From: Roseovarius sp. M141
GTDB taxonomy: Bacteria > Pseudomonadota > Alphaproteobacteria > Rhodobacterales > Rhodobacteraceae
Direction of reading: 5' to 3'
Length of the DNA stretch: 64,000 bases
NCBI RefSeq assembly: GCF_024355225.1
Contig: NZ_VCNH01000008.1
Coordinates: forward strand, 1,364,001 to 1,428,000
The notes under the pieces were generated by a model. That model did not search any database and was not told the DNA's origin. It saw only the letters and a list, made by a program, of their open reading frames with translations. The position numbers and the translations under genes are program-made. Below are positions 30,058 through 41,134 of the stretch, piece by piece; positions within the stretch are counted from its first letter, which is position 1; each line of letters opens with the position of its first letter.

Positions 30058-31020
30058 TCACGCCGCGTATTTACTGACCGCGCCGGGCAGCTTGCTCCAG
30101 TCGGCATACCAGTTCTGGAACAGCTTCAACTGCGCCTCGGCATAGCCGCGCTGGCTGTCGGTCAGTTTATCGCTTTCGTTAAAGTGGAGCGTGTATTCCG
30201 CGTCGCCGTTCAGCACCATCATGTGCTTGTAATACAGCACCAGATCCGGGCCTTCATCAAAGGATGACAGCACGGCCAGCGCCTCGTCCAGTTCCTGCGC
30301 GCGCAAATATGCGTCGGCGTCGCCCTTGGCGGCGGCCTGACTGAGCGCGACAAGGTGCAGAACCTCGCGGGGCAGCACGTTGCCGATGCCGGTGATTGCG
30401 CCATAGGCGCCGCATTTGACGAACCCATGCACCACGGTGGTGTCGACGCCGATCATCAGCTTGATATCGTCATCGCCGCTGGTGATATGCTCGGCCGCAT
30501 AGGTCAGATCGGCGGCGCCGCCGAATTCCTTGAAACCGACAAGGTTCGCATGCTCGGCCCGCAGTGCAAAAAACAGGTCCGCGCGTGTGGCAAAGCCGTA
30601 ATAGGGGCTGTTGTAGATCACGGCGGGCAGATCGGGCGCTGCGGCCAGAACCGCCTTGAAATGCGCGCGCTGGGCGGTGGCCGACAGGCCGCGCGACAGA
30701 ACCCGCGGGATGACCATCAGGCCATGCGCGCCGACCTTCTGCGCATGTGCGGCATGGGCGACGGCCATGGCAGTGTTGACGGCGCCGGTGCCGACGATGA
30801 CAGGCACGCCCGCCTTCACCAGACGCTCCACGCCCTCCATGCGCTGCGCATCGGTCAGCAGCGGCCAGTCCCCCATCGAGCCGCAATAGACGACGGCGTG
30901 CATGCCCGTGGCGATCAGCTCTTTGCCCTTTTTCACGAGCGAATCGAAATCGGGGCTGCGGTCCGTGTTGCAGGGGGTCATCAGGGCCGGGATGCACCCG
31001 GAGAAAATGTTGGATTCCAT
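30058..31020 (-). CDS. DapA-family protein, probable pyrroline-4-hydroxy-2-carboxylate deaminase
   Basis: A 320-residue class I aldolase-fold enzyme of the dihydrodipicolinate synthase family. The Schiff-base lysine is in NLVGFKEFGG and the tyrosine in VIYNSPYYGF; GSMGDWPLLT replaces the usual GTTGE motif. In the hydroxyproline route LhpC converts pyrroline-4-hydroxy-2-carboxylate to alpha-ketoglutarate semialdehyde and ammonia. The ATG at 31020 follows GGAGAACG. Context, more than motifs, fixes the function. Confidence 0.78.
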   Translation of the reverse strand: MESNIFSGCIPALMTPCNTDRSPDFDSLVKKGKELIATGMHAVVYCGSMGDWPLLTDAQRMEGVERLVKAGVPVIVGTGAVNTAMAVAHAAHAQKVGAHGLMVIPRVLSRGLSATAQRAHFKAVLAAAPDLPAVIYNSPYYGFATRADLFFALRAEHANLVGFKEFGGAADLTYAAEHITSGDDDIKLMIGVDTTVVHGFVKCGAYGAITGIGNVLPREVLHLVALSQAAAKGDADAYLRAQELDEALAVLSSFDEGPDLVLYYKHMMVLNGDAEYTLHFNESDKLTDSQRGYAEAQLKLFQNWYADWSKLPGAVSKYAA

Positions 31021-31101
31021 GTCGTTCTCCTTTGAAAGCCAATCTCTTCCGCGCGGTGGATCGGCGCGCCTGCGCCTGAATTCTACCCGGGATACAGTGA
31101 C

Positions 31102-31129
31102 AATATCATTTGTATTTTTCTTGTCGACA
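31102..31129. promoter_or_regulatory. Candidate operator before the DapA-family gene
   Basis: ATAT-CATTT-GTAT (31103-31115) is a one-base variant of the ATAC-N5-GTAT dyad, and TGTCGACA follows at 31122-31129. On the other strand the block TGTCGACA, two bases, AAAAATACAAA matches 27137-27157. It is about 85-110 bases upstream of the start at 31020. Confidence 0.5.
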
Positions 31130-31175
31130 GGAATTTTCAGCACAACGAGGAACGCAGTGCTTCCGGTGGCCCCTG

Positions 31176-31880
31176 TCAGAGCGCGACGTGCTGGCGCCGG
31201 TCGCGGGCGATCATGGTCTGGATCTGCTCGACAATCTGGTCGGCATGGGCTTGGGCCAGTGCGTCGGAGCGGGCAACATCGCGCGCCTCGATGGCGGCGA
31301 TCATGTCGGCATGTTCCTGCACATAGCGATAGGGCACGCGGTCCTCGAACGAATAGTAATAGAGGCGTAGCAGGCGCCGCCCCTCGTCCAGCAGGCGGTG
31401 ACACAGCCCCTCGTAATACGGGTTGCGCCCTGCGGTCGCGATAGTGGCGTGAAATTCGCGGTTGGTGGCGATCATCGCCAGCGCATCCTCGGCCGCGACC
31501 GCCTTGGCATATTCCTGGTGCCAGTGGGACATCAGCTCCAGATCGGCAGGCGTGTGGTTTTCCGCCGCCAGCCGGGTGGTAACGCGATACATCAGCGTCA
31601 TCGCGTCAAAGAATGTGTGCAGGTTGAGAAAGTCGATGCTGGACACAACGGTCGAGCGGTTGGGCAATGCCGTCACCAGACCTTCACTGGCCAGCCGCAC
31701 CAGCGCTTCGCGGATGGGGGTGCGCGACATCGACAGCCGCTCGGACAGCATGATCTCGTCGATGGGGCTGCCGGGGGCGAGCGTAAGATCGAGTATCTCG
31801 TCGCGCAGCACCTTGTAGACGTATTGCACACCAGAGCCGCGCTTGCGTTCGGGGGTGTGAGCAGGTGATTTCTGTGTCAT
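31176..31880 (-). CDS. GntR-family regulator with FCD ligand domain
   Basis: A 234-residue regulator. The winged helix is at about 15-85 (YVYKVLRDEILDLTLAPGSPIDEIMLSERLSMSRTPIREAL, seen as LAPGSPIDE and MSRTPIREALVRLASEGLV), and the FCD all-helical ligand domain fills 95-225 with likely metal/ligand histidines (NREFHATIA, YVQEHADMIAAIE). It sits at the end of the hydroxyproline cluster and is the best candidate for its repressor. A TGTCGACA palindrome lies 14 bases upstream of its start, suggesting autoregulation. Confidence 0.85.
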   Translation of the reverse strand: MTQKSPAHTPERKRGSGVQYVYKVLRDEILDLTLAPGSPIDEIMLSERLSMSRTPIREALVRLASEGLVTALPNRSTVVSSIDFLNLHTFFDAMTLMYRVTTRLAAENHTPADLELMSHWHQEYAKAVAAEDALAMIATNREFHATIATAGRNPYYEGLCHRLLDEGRRLLRLYYYSFEDRVPYRYVQEHADMIAAIEARDVARSDALAQAHADQIVEQIQTMIARDRRQHVAL

Positions 31881-31893
31881 CGGATATCCTGTA

Positions 31894-31901
31894 TGTCGAC
31901 A
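31894..31901. promoter_or_regulatory. TGTCGACA palindrome upstream of the GntR gene
   Basis: The third copy of TGTCGACA seen near starts of this cluster, within GTATGTCGACATGG. It overlaps the likely promoter of the GntR gene. Confidence 0.4.
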
Positions 31902-31985
31902 TGGTAGATACGGAATCGATGCGGCAAAAACAATCTGTGCATGCGCAATTTGTCACGCGCAACCGCGTGATGCTGACGGGTGGCG

Positions 31986-34185
<2,200 letters not shown>

Positions 34186-34209
34186 GCGATCTCCGGTGCG
34201 GTGCGTGCC

Positions 34210-35307
34210 TCAGGTGTTGAACAGGAAGTGCAGCACGTCGCCATCCTTGACGATATACGCTTTTCCCTCGGCGCGCATCTTGCCTGCTTCTTTCGCGGCC
34301 TGTTCGCCGCCCAGAGCGGTGAAATCGTCATAGGCGATGGTTTCGGCGCGGATGAAGCCGCGCTCGAAATCGCCGTGAATCACGCCGGCGGCTTTGGGCG
34401 CCGACGTGCCGGCGCGGATCGTCCAGGCGCGCGCCTCCTTGGGGCCGACGGTGAAATATGTCTCAAGGTGCAGCAGCTCATAGCCGGCCTTGATCAGGCG
34501 GCTCAGACCGGCCTCATCCAGACCCATTTCGGTCAGGAACATCTCGGCCTCATCGGCGTCCAGCTGGCTGATTTCCTCTTCGATCTGGGCGCTGATGATG
34601 ACGTGCGAATTGCCCTCGGCGGCGGCCATTTCGCCAACCCTGGCCGACAGGGCATTGCCATCTGCCGCGTCCGATTCGCCGACGTTGCAGACATACAGGA
34701 CCGGCTTGGTCGTCAGCAGTTGCAGCAGTTTCCACGCGCGGCGATCCTCGTCATCCACCTCGACCGTCCGGGCGGGTTTGCCCTCTTCCAGCGCGGCCAG
34801 CGCGGCCTTCAGCAGGCGTTCCTGCTGCACCGCCTCCTTGTCGCCGCCGCGTACCTTGCGGGTGATATTCTGCATGCGTTTTTCGATGCTTTCGATATCG
34901 GCCAGCATGAGTTCGGTTTCGATGGTTTCCGCGTCTGCGACGGGATCGATGCGGTTCTCGACATGGGTGACGTCGCTATCCTCAAAGCAACGCACCACAT
35001 GCGCAATCGCGTCGACCTCGCGGATATTGGCCAGAAACTGGTTGCCCAGCCCCTCGCCCTTGCTGGCGCCCTTCACCAGCCCGGCGATATCGACAAAAGT
35101 CATGCGCGTCGGGATCGTCTGTTTGCTACCGGCGATCTGCGCCAGTTTGTCCAGCCGCGCATCGGGTACGGCCACGTCGCCGACGTTCGGCTCGATCGTG
35201 CAGAACGGAAAATTGGCCGCCTGCGCCGCTGCCGTGCGCGTCAGCGCATTGAAGAGCGTCGATTTGCCCACGTTGGGCAGTCCAACGATACCCATTTTGA
35301 ACCCCAT
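34210..35307 (-). CDS. ychF: Redox-regulated ATPase/GTPase YchF
   Basis: A 365-residue Obg-like P-loop protein: GLPNVGKSTLFNAL (G1), DIAGLVKGASKGEGLGNQFL (G3 region), a short coiled insert with repeated Arg/Lys, and the TGS domain at the C-terminus (TYFTVGPKEARAWTIRAGTSAPKAAGVIHGDFERGFIRAE seen in parts; FIRAETIAYDDF). In place of the NKXD specificity motif it has CNVGES, as usual for ATP-preferring YchF. A universal housekeeping protein. Confidence 0.95.
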   Translation of the reverse strand: MGFKMGIVGLPNVGKSTLFNALTRTAAAQAANFPFCTIEPNVGDVAVPDARLDKLAQIAGSKQTIPTRMTFVDIAGLVKGASKGEGLGNQFLANIREVDAIAHVVRCFEDSDVTHVENRIDPVADAETIETELMLADIESIEKRMQNITRKVRGGDKEAVQQERLLKAALAALEEGKPARTVEVDDEDRRAWKLLQLLTTKPVLYVCNVGESDAADGNALSARVGEMAAAEGNSHVIISAQIEEEISQLDADEAEMFLTEMGLDEAGLSRLIKAGYELLHLETYFTVGPKEARAWTIRAGTSAPKAAGVIHGDFERGFIRAETIAYDDFTALGGEQAAKEAGKMRAEGKAYIVKDGDVLHFLFNT

Positions 35308-35427
35308 GACGCCGCTCCTTGGTGAAAAGTCACGGCATCTATGGCACCGGGGCGCTCAAGGTCAAGCAGACCATTGATTTCCGCGCCCCATTGGGCCAAA
35401 CCCGCCTTGATCAAACAGGGGACCGCC

Positions 35428-36219
35428 ATGAGCCGTATCGACGCCAAATTCGACCAGTTGAAAGCCGCCGGCAAAAAGGCGTTCGTGGCCTATGTCATGG
35501 CAGGCGACCCCGATTTCGACACATCGCTGGAAATCGTGCGCGGTCTGCCCGGTGCGGGCGTCGACATCATCGAGCTGGGCCTGCCATTTACCGATCCGAT
35601 GGCCGACGGCGTGACGATCCAGCTGGCGGGGCAGCGGGCGCTGAAGGGCGGTATGACGCTGAAGCGCACGCTGCAGATGGCGCGCGAATTTCGCAAGGGC
35701 GACGACACCACGCCGATCGTGCTGATGGGGTATTACAATCCGATTTATAACCACGGTGTTCCGCAGTTCCTGATCGACGCCAAGGAGGCCGGCATTGACG
35801 GGCTGATCGTCGTCGATCTGCCCCCCGAAGAGGACGAGGAACTGTGCATCCCGGCGCAGGCGGCGGGCCTGAATTTCATCCGGCTGGCGACGCCGACCAC
35901 AGATGACAAGCGTCTGCCGAAGGTCATGCAGAACACCTCGGGCTTCGTTTATTACGTGTCGATCACCGGCGTAACCGGCGCCGCCGCCGCCGAGGCGGGC
36001 GATGTCGCCCCCGAGGTCGCGCGGATCAAGGCGCAGACCGATCTGCCCGTCATCGTCGGCTTTGGCATCCGCACGCCGGAAACGTCGCGCGCAATAGCTG
36101 GCGTGGCAGACGGGGCCGTCGTCGGCTCGGCCATCGTCGGCAAGATCGCGAATGGCGGCAGCCCGGCCGATGTGCTGGGTTTCGTCAAGGGGCTGGCGGA
36201 CGGCGCGCATTCGGCCTGA
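35428..36219 (+). CDS. trpA: Tryptophan synthase alpha subunit
   Basis: A 263-residue TIM barrel with family landmarks: [12 protein letters not shown], the catalytic glutamate in [15 protein letters not shown] (Glu and Asp), [37 protein letters not shown] and [11 protein letters not shown]. It cleaves indole-3-glycerol phosphate to indole. Here trpA is not beside trpB, as in several roseobacters. The ATG at 35428 is the family start. The gene ends one base before the alkyltransferase homologue start. Confidence 0.95.
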   Translation: MSRIDAKFDQLKAAGKKAFVAYVMAGDPDFDTSLEIVRGLPGAGVDIIELGLPFTDPMADGVTIQLAGQRALKGGMTLKRTLQMAREFRKGDDTTPIVLMGYYNPIYNHGVPQFLIDAKEAGIDGLIVVDLPPEEDEELCIPAQAAGLNFIRLATPTTDDKRLPKVMQNTSGFVYYVSITGVTGAAAAEAGDVAPEVARIKAQTDLPVIVGFGIRTPETSRAIAGVADGAVVGSAIVGKIANGGSPADVLGFVKGLADGAHSA

Positions 36220-36220
36220 T

Positions 36221-36676
36221 ATGGCCAGCGCCTCGCTGCCCACGCCGCTGGGGCCGATCTGCGTCACCGAAGAGCATGGCGCGATTACCGCGCTCGACTG
36301 GCACGACGCGTTCCTGCCCGAAGACACGCCCCTGCTGCGCCGCGCATTGGAGCAGCTTCGCGCCTATTTCGCGGGTGATTTGCAGCAGTTCGATCTGCCT
36401 CTCCGCATACGCGGCACCGATTTTCAGCGCAGCGTCTGCGATGCCATTGCCACCATCCCTCTTGGCGAAACGCGCAGCTACGGGGATCTGGCGAAGGCGC
36501 TGAAAGTGCCCGCGCAGGCTGTCGGAACGGGATGTGGCGGCAATCCGATTCCGATCATAATCCCCTGCCACAGGGTGCTAGGCACACATGGTCTGGGCGG
36601 GTTCTCGGGCAAGGGCGGGGTCGAGACCAAGGTCTGGCTGCTGCGCCATGAGGGCGCCGGAGGGCTGCTGATTTAG
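36221..36676 (+). CDS. Methylated-DNA-protein cysteine methyltransferase
   Basis: A 151-residue alkyl-acceptor protein. The active-site motif IPCHRVLG (Cys in PCHR) and the helix-turn-helix part (LGETRSYGDLAKALKVPAQAVGTGCGGNPIPIIIPCHR, seen in parts) are intact, so it should repair O6-alkylguanine. The start ATG at 36221 lies one base after the trpA stop, giving a small operon. Confidence 0.9.
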   Translation: MASASLPTPLGPICVTEEHGAITALDWHDAFLPEDTPLLRRALEQLRAYFAGDLQQFDLPLRIRGTDFQRSVCDAIATIPLGETRSYGDLAKALKVPAQAVGTGCGGNPIPIIIPCHRVLGTHGLGGFSGKGGVETKVWLLRHEGAGGLLI

Positions 36677-36716
36677 ATGGCGGCCCGCGGCGATGTTGAA
36701 CTCAAAGCGAACCCGT

Positions 36717-37100
36717 TCAAAGCGTTGATTGGTCGACTGGCTGCACATCGGGAAGATCGTAGTAGTCGCCCTTTGACTCCGGGTATAGCTGCCTATCCAT
36801 TTTGAGTCCGGTGTTGCCGTCGATCGTTCCGGCCATCACCGATGTGAAATCGCCGGACAGCTCGGTCCAAAAGAGTTGGCTACCGCATATTTTGCAAAAC
36901 CCTCGCTTGGCTGAATCTGACGAGTGATACCAAGTTACGTTTGAAATACCTTCTATTTCAATACTTTCAGTGAGCGCTTGGGTGGCCGCAACATAGTGGC
37001 CAGAGGCTTTTCGACATTGCGTGCAGTGGCACGCCACCACCGATCTGGGTTCATCCTGAATTCGATATCTGACTTGGCCACACAAACAACTTCCACGCAT
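36717..37100 (-). CDS. GFA-family (CENP-V/GFA domain) zinc protein
   Basis: A 127-residue protein with the zinc-binding cysteines of the glutathione-dependent formaldehyde-activating family: GSCLCGQVRYR, CHCTQCRKASGHY and GFCKICGSQLFW. Members bind zinc and sometimes glutathione adducts, but most small ones have no proven reaction. The ATG at 37100 starts the domain; the longer frame adds 35 unconserved residues. Base composition is lower in GC than neighbours, hinting at transfer. Confidence 0.8.
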   Translation of the reverse strand: MRGSCLCGQVRYRIQDEPRSVVACHCTQCRKASGHYVAATQALTESIEIEGISNVTWYHSSDSAKRGFCKICGSQLFWTELSGDFTSVMAGTIDGNTGLKMDRQLYPESKGDYYDLPDVQPVDQSTL

Positions 37101-37239
37101 TGGCACCTCCGGAATTGCGTAGGTCCATACTATTTCCAAAGCTCGACGGTTTGTGTTCAATAGCGGTAAGCTTGAGTGTGTTTGCGACGACAAGCAGATC
37201 CGCATAGCGGATATTGATCACGCTCAAACCGACCCAGTT

Positions 37240-37941
37240 TCAGCCCTTAGCGCCACGCTCCGGCACGATCTGCTGCACGATCCCGGCGCCCAGCAGGTAG
37301 ACCGACGTCACCACCAGCCCCCAATGTGCCCAGCTTTCGGGGTGGAAATCGACCCATGCGGCCCAGCCGGCGAAGAACGTCCAGATAAAGATCATCGGCA
37401 GGGATATCGCGCGCCAGCGCTTGGTGCGCACGGGGTGAATGAATTTCAGGGGCAGGAACATGGCCACCGCCAGCACGGCCACCAGACCCAGCGTGAACCA
37501 GAAAGGTGGCTCGGTCGCGAACAGCACCAGCACCAGCATGTTCCAGCAGCCGGGAAAGCCGGAGAAGGATTTGTCGGCGGTTTTCATGCCGCGATCACAG
37601 AAATACATCGCGCTGGCAAAGGTGATCAGGATGATCGCCGCCCAGCCCGTCCAGCCCGGCAGCAGCCCCGATTTGAACAGGGCAAAGGCCGGAATGAACG
37701 CGTAGGTGATGAAATCGATGATCATGTCCAGCAGCACGCCATCGAAACGCGGTGCGTATTTGTCGACGTGGTATTTGCGCGCCAGCGGGCCGTCCGCCCC
37801 GTCGACAGCGAAGGCGACGACCAGCCAGATGAACATGAGATCCCATTTTTCGTCTGCGGCAGCCAGCATGGCCAGCATGGCAAAAACGATGCCTGTCGCG
37901 GTGAAAAGATGGACGGAGAGAGCTTTGATTTCGCGTGTCAT
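37240..37941 (-). CDS. pcs: Phosphatidylcholine synthase
   Basis: A 233-residue membrane enzyme with the CDP-alcohol phosphotransferase motif in FAVDGADGPLARKYHVDKYAPRFDG, seen as DGADGPLAR followed at the usual distance by RFDGVLLDMIID. About eight hydrophobic helices surround it. Pcs condenses choline with CDP-diacylglycerol, a route typical of alphaproteobacteria. Confidence 0.9.
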   Translation of the reverse strand: MTREIKALSVHLFTATGIVFAMLAMLAAADEKWDLMFIWLVVAFAVDGADGPLARKYHVDKYAPRFDGVLLDMIIDFITYAFIPAFALFKSGLLPGWTGWAAIILITFASAMYFCDRGMKTADKSFSGFPGCWNMLVLVLFATEPPFWFTLGLVAVLAVAMFLPLKFIHPVRTKRWRAISLPMIFIWTFFAGWAAWVDFHPESWAHWGLVVTSVYLLGAGIVQQIVPERGAKG

Positions 37942-37976
37942 GGCGTCCCTATAGGCCCTTGGGCGGGGGTGGGCAA

Positions 37977-38891
37977 TCAGGCTTTGGGGTGGGCGCGCGC
38001 GTAGACTTCCATCAGGCGGGCGGTATCGACGCCGGTATAGGCCTGCGTGGTGGACAAGGACGCGTGGCCCAACAATTCCTGTATCGCCCGTAGATCGCCG
38101 CCCGCATTCAGCAGATGCGTGGCAAAGCTGTGGCGCAGCGCGTGGGGCGTCGCTGTGGCGGGCAGGCCCAGTTGGCCGCGCACCTGCTCCATCAGCTTTT
38201 GCACGGTGCGGGGGGCCAGTTTGCCGCCGCGCGCGCCCATGAAGAGCGGGCCATCTGCCTCAAACGGATGCGGGCAGGCGCGTGTGTATTCGGCCACGGC
38301 CTGCTGCGCGGCGGGCAGGACCGGCACCATGCGTTCCTTGCCGCCCTTGCCGATGATGCGCAAGCTGGGGGGGAGGGGCGCGTCGGCGCCGGTCAGCGAC
38401 AGGGCCTCGGAAATGCGTAGCCCGCAGCCATAGAGCACGGTGATCACGGCCTGATCGCGCGCGGCGATCCACGGGGTCAGTGACTGGAATTCGGCGGTGT
38501 CGATCACATTGCGCGCGGCCTCGACGCTGAGGGGGCGGGGCAGTTTGCGCTGGAATTTCGGGCTGCGCGTGGCCAGCACGGCGGTTGGCTCGAACCCCTC
38601 GCGCTCGGCCAGCCAGCGGTAGAACGATTTCACCGCCGACAGCTTGCGCGCAAGCGACCGGGGACCGACATCATCGCCGCGCGTATGCGCCATCCAGGCG
38701 CGCATGTCGGAGGTGGTTATCTCGGCCAGCGCGCCCAGGCCCTGCGGGCCGCCCTTGTGCTGGGTGATAAAGGCCAGAAATCCGGTGACATCGGCGCAAT
38801 AGGCGGTGATCGTGTTCTCCGCTGCGCCGTGCAGCGCGCGCTGCTGGTCCAGCCAGTGCGCCAGCGCGCCGCTGGCTGCGGGCGAGATCAT
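37977..38891 (-). CDS. xerC: Tyrosine recombinase XerC
   Basis: A 304-residue recombinase with an N-terminal SAM-like domain and the catalytic set: first Arg in YGCGLRISEALSLTG, HALRHSFATHLLNAG (His-x-x-Arg), LLGHASLSTTQAYTGVD (His, nucleophile Tyr). Its place directly after the DUF484 gene with a 4-bp overlap is the standard proteobacterial xerC context, so this is chromosomal dimer resolution and not a phage integrase. Confidence 0.92.
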   Translation of the reverse strand: MISPAASGALAHWLDQQRALHGAAENTITAYCADVTGFLAFITQHKGGPQGLGALAEITTSDMRAWMAHTRGDDVGPRSLARKLSAVKSFYRWLAEREGFEPTAVLATRSPKFQRKLPRPLSVEAARNVIDTAEFQSLTPWIAARDQAVITVLYGCGLRISEALSLTGADAPLPPSLRIIGKGGKERMVPVLPAAQQAVAEYTRACPHPFEADGPLFMGARGGKLAPRTVQKLMEQVRGQLGLPATATPHALRHSFATHLLNAGGDLRAIQELLGHASLSTTQAYTGVDTARLMEVYARAHPKA

Positions 38892-39598
38892 GACAGCCAG
38901 CGGCGCATTGCCCTTTCAAACACGCCGGCAAAGAAGGTCAGCAGATCGGTGCCCTGCTGGGGGGTAAACTGATGCTGATCCTCGGCCCCCAGAACCAGCA
39001 TGCCGGGCAGGCGCCCGCCGCCAAAATCCAGCCGCAGACACGCCTCGGAGCGGATGTGTGCCGCCGCGCCTGCATGGAGCGTGGACTCCCTGCCGGTCAA
39101 CTGGCGCAACGTCACCTGACGTTCTCCGCCGCGCCCGTTTTCGATGTAGCGCGCGATGAATCCCGGTTCGGCCACCGTCAGGACATCGCCCAGCCGTTGC
39201 ACGGCCGGATCAGCATCGTCCTGCACCGTTTCGAGGATCAGGCGCACCGAGGCGACGCGCAGGATTTGTGCCACCTCGCCGCCCAGATTGTGCAGGAACG
39301 CCTCGAATTCCGTCGGGTCCAGCATCCGCAGAATGGCGCGATGCACCTGATTTGTGCCGGCCAGATTGTCATAGGCAGCGGCAATCACGCTACGATGCGT
39401 GTCCTCCAACTGATCAAGCCGCGCCTCCAGCCGGTCCATCGCGACACCGCGCAGGTCGACGATATTGCTGCCCATCGCGCGTTCATTTGCGGCGATGAGG
39501 GCGTGCATAACATCCTGATCTTCAAGGATAACATCGGGTTGACTGATGATCCGCTCGCGCAGGTGGTCATCCATCTTGGGTTTGCTGCTCATGCTCAT
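38888..39598 (-). CDS. DUF484 family protein
   Basis: A 236-residue GAF-like DUF484 protein: helical N-terminal part (LRERIISQPDVILEDQDVMHALI), then the sensor-like domain ending GMLVLGAEDQHQFTPQQGTDLLTFFAGVFERAM. Function is unknown, but it precedes xerC in most proteobacteria. The start at 39598 is close to the mobile-element region; the transaldolase gene, often its near neighbour, now lies 4.7 kb away. Confidence 0.9.
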   Translation of the reverse strand: MSMSSKPKMDDHLRERIISQPDVILEDQDVMHALIAANERAMGSNIVDLRGVAMDRLEARLDQLEDTHRSVIAAAYDNLAGTNQVHRAILRMLDPTEFEAFLHNLGGEVAQILRVASVRLILETVQDDADPAVQRLGDVLTVAEPGFIARYIENGRGGERQVTLRQLTGRESTLHAGAAAHIRSEACLRLDFGGGRLPGMLVLGAEDQHQFTPQQGTDLLTFFAGVFERAMRRWLS

Positions 39599-39829
39599 GC
39601 TCGCTTTTTTTGATTTTGAGGTGGTATAGCATGAGGTTGCGGGAAAATCTTCATCTGATTTGGGGAGCGGTGGGAAAATGCCGGGCGACGAAGGTTATCC
39701 AGGCAGTCATATAGCGCTTCATGTCTGCTGTGCGGGGCAAAGCGCCAGTTCGCTGCGGCTGCGCCAAAGCCCGGTTTGGGGGGAACCGTGCAACAAACGG
39801 TTATTTTTAGAGTTTTTAAATTCCCTCTA

Positions 39830-39862
39830 TCCTCACGCACCCAGTAACTGCTTGCGTGAGGA
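39830..39862. terminator. Hairpin downstream of the small lipoprotein gene
   Basis: A perfect 10-bp inverted repeat (TCCTCACGCA at 39830-39839 with TGCGTGAGGA at 39853-39862) lies 19 bases past the lipoprotein stop on the minus strand. No clear T run follows, so terminator function is uncertain. Confidence 0.4.
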
Positions 39863-39880
39863 TATTGGCTGTCTCTACCT

Positions 39881-40114
39881 TTATTGGCGGCGCGCGCCTT
39901 CGTTGCGGCATATGGTATCTGCGGTCTCGACGCTCATGTTTGCGGGCCGGTCTATAGAACGATCCCAGTCCAGCCTGTTTTGCGTATAGAGTTGGCAGGT
40001 CACTGCACCCTGAGCTGTGGCGACCTGTACAGGAGTGCTTTCATAGTTCTCTGGGGAGACACAAGCGGAGAGGGCCAGAACAGCGGCGGCAAGAGTTACG
40101 AGTTTGAAGCACAT
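39881..40114 (-). CDS. Small lipoprotein of unknown function
   Basis: A 77-residue product beginning MCFKLVTLAAAVLALSAC, a lipoprotein signal with lipobox LSAC. The remaining 58 residues include two further cysteines and DWDRSIDRPANMSVETADTICRNEG, a pattern I have seen in short uncharacterised roseobacter and phage-borne proteins. An in-frame ATG 48 bases upstream would spoil the signal peptide. It lies at the edge of the mobile-DNA region. Confidence 0.55.
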   Translation of the reverse strand: MCFKLVTLAAAVLALSACVSPENYESTPVQVATAQGAVTCQLYTQNRLDWDRSIDRPANMSVETADTICRNEGARRQ

Positions 40115-40826
40115 TCGATGAGCCTTTCGGAAACAAAGTTGAGAAAAATCAGAGTCGCGCAAGGCTACATCAAATCAGCCTTACAAAAAACCTTATCGGC
40201 CGGTTTTAGATTCGTCGCAACAGCCCAAAGGTTGCGCTGGGTTCGGCAAATTACAATTCTCCACCAGGCATGTTCCGAAAACGCTCGATATCGATGAAGA
40301 ACTCGCCCATGCGGTTTTGAAGCGCCGTTATGAAAATGCTGTTCTTCCAAGTCGCCCGATAGGCCCGCATCCGGGTTAAACGACCAACAGGTTGGAACGC
40401 TGTTCGCATTTTGAGACCCGGCGCAAGTTGCGACGAAGTTTTTCACAGATATCGATCGGAGCACTCAATGGCTCCTTTGATGTAGGTTTTTCTGGCGCGC
40501 TGCGGGACGTTTGTGTGACGCGGGACGTTGCCTGTCGTCGGAGAGGCGCTCAGGCGGGAAATCGCGGGGTTGGGCTTGGTGGGTCGTTTGTTGTCATGGG
40601 GATTTGGGCGGCGGGCTTGTCTCGGATCCGATCTGACAGACCCGTTGACCGTGGTTTGTTAGGCTAAGCACGGTGCCGGTTTTGCCAACACCTGGCCTAT
40701 TCGTGCTGTTTCTTGTCGATATTATCCGCTTTCGCGGAGTTGATACCTTGAGCTGTGCATGACGATTGGTTCGCAGGAGATATAGCCTGCGGCTGAGGAT
40801 ATCGTTCGTATTGTACGGCACGCGGG
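40115..40826. other. Gene-poor stretch left of the IS91 remnant
   Basis: Several open frames of 60-140 codons occur on both strands, but none has a recognisable domain or good ribosome site. GC content is lower than in the core genome. The part near 40640-40826 probably holds the end of the IS91-type element; no boundary could be fixed. Confidence 0.4.
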
Positions 40827-41134
40827 TCATGCTGCGGCCCTTTGTGGTTTTGGCGGTGCTCTGGAGTGCTGTGCTGGTGCGATTGTCTCAACGATGATCA
40901 ACTGTCCGCCACAACATGGACAAGGCAATGCCAGGACACGGGGCGGCTCATTGGTATCGCTGGGACGGCCCTCATCAGCGCGATCTTTGTCTGATCGGTT
41001 GGCCCCAGGCAGTTGCCTGATCCGCGCGATATTGGCGGCACGATTACCATTGCCATAAAGCCGTAGTGACGGATGCGGTGTTGGGCTTTTGGCAGGACAT
41101 GGATCAGGAACCGGCGGATGAACTCATTTGTGGC

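Noticed and set aside
37153-38004. 283-codon frame opposite phosphatidylcholine synthase
   Set aside because: Polar, His/Gln-rich translation without domain; the opposite strand has the CDP-alcohol transferase motif.
37977-38891. XerC-like recombinase as a phage or element integrase
   Set aside because: Direct overlap with DUF484 is the conserved chromosomal xerC context.
40165-40464. 99-codon minus-strand frame in the gene-poor stretch
   Set aside because: No recognised domain, no good ribosome site and no codon bias like the neighbours; left as non-coding.
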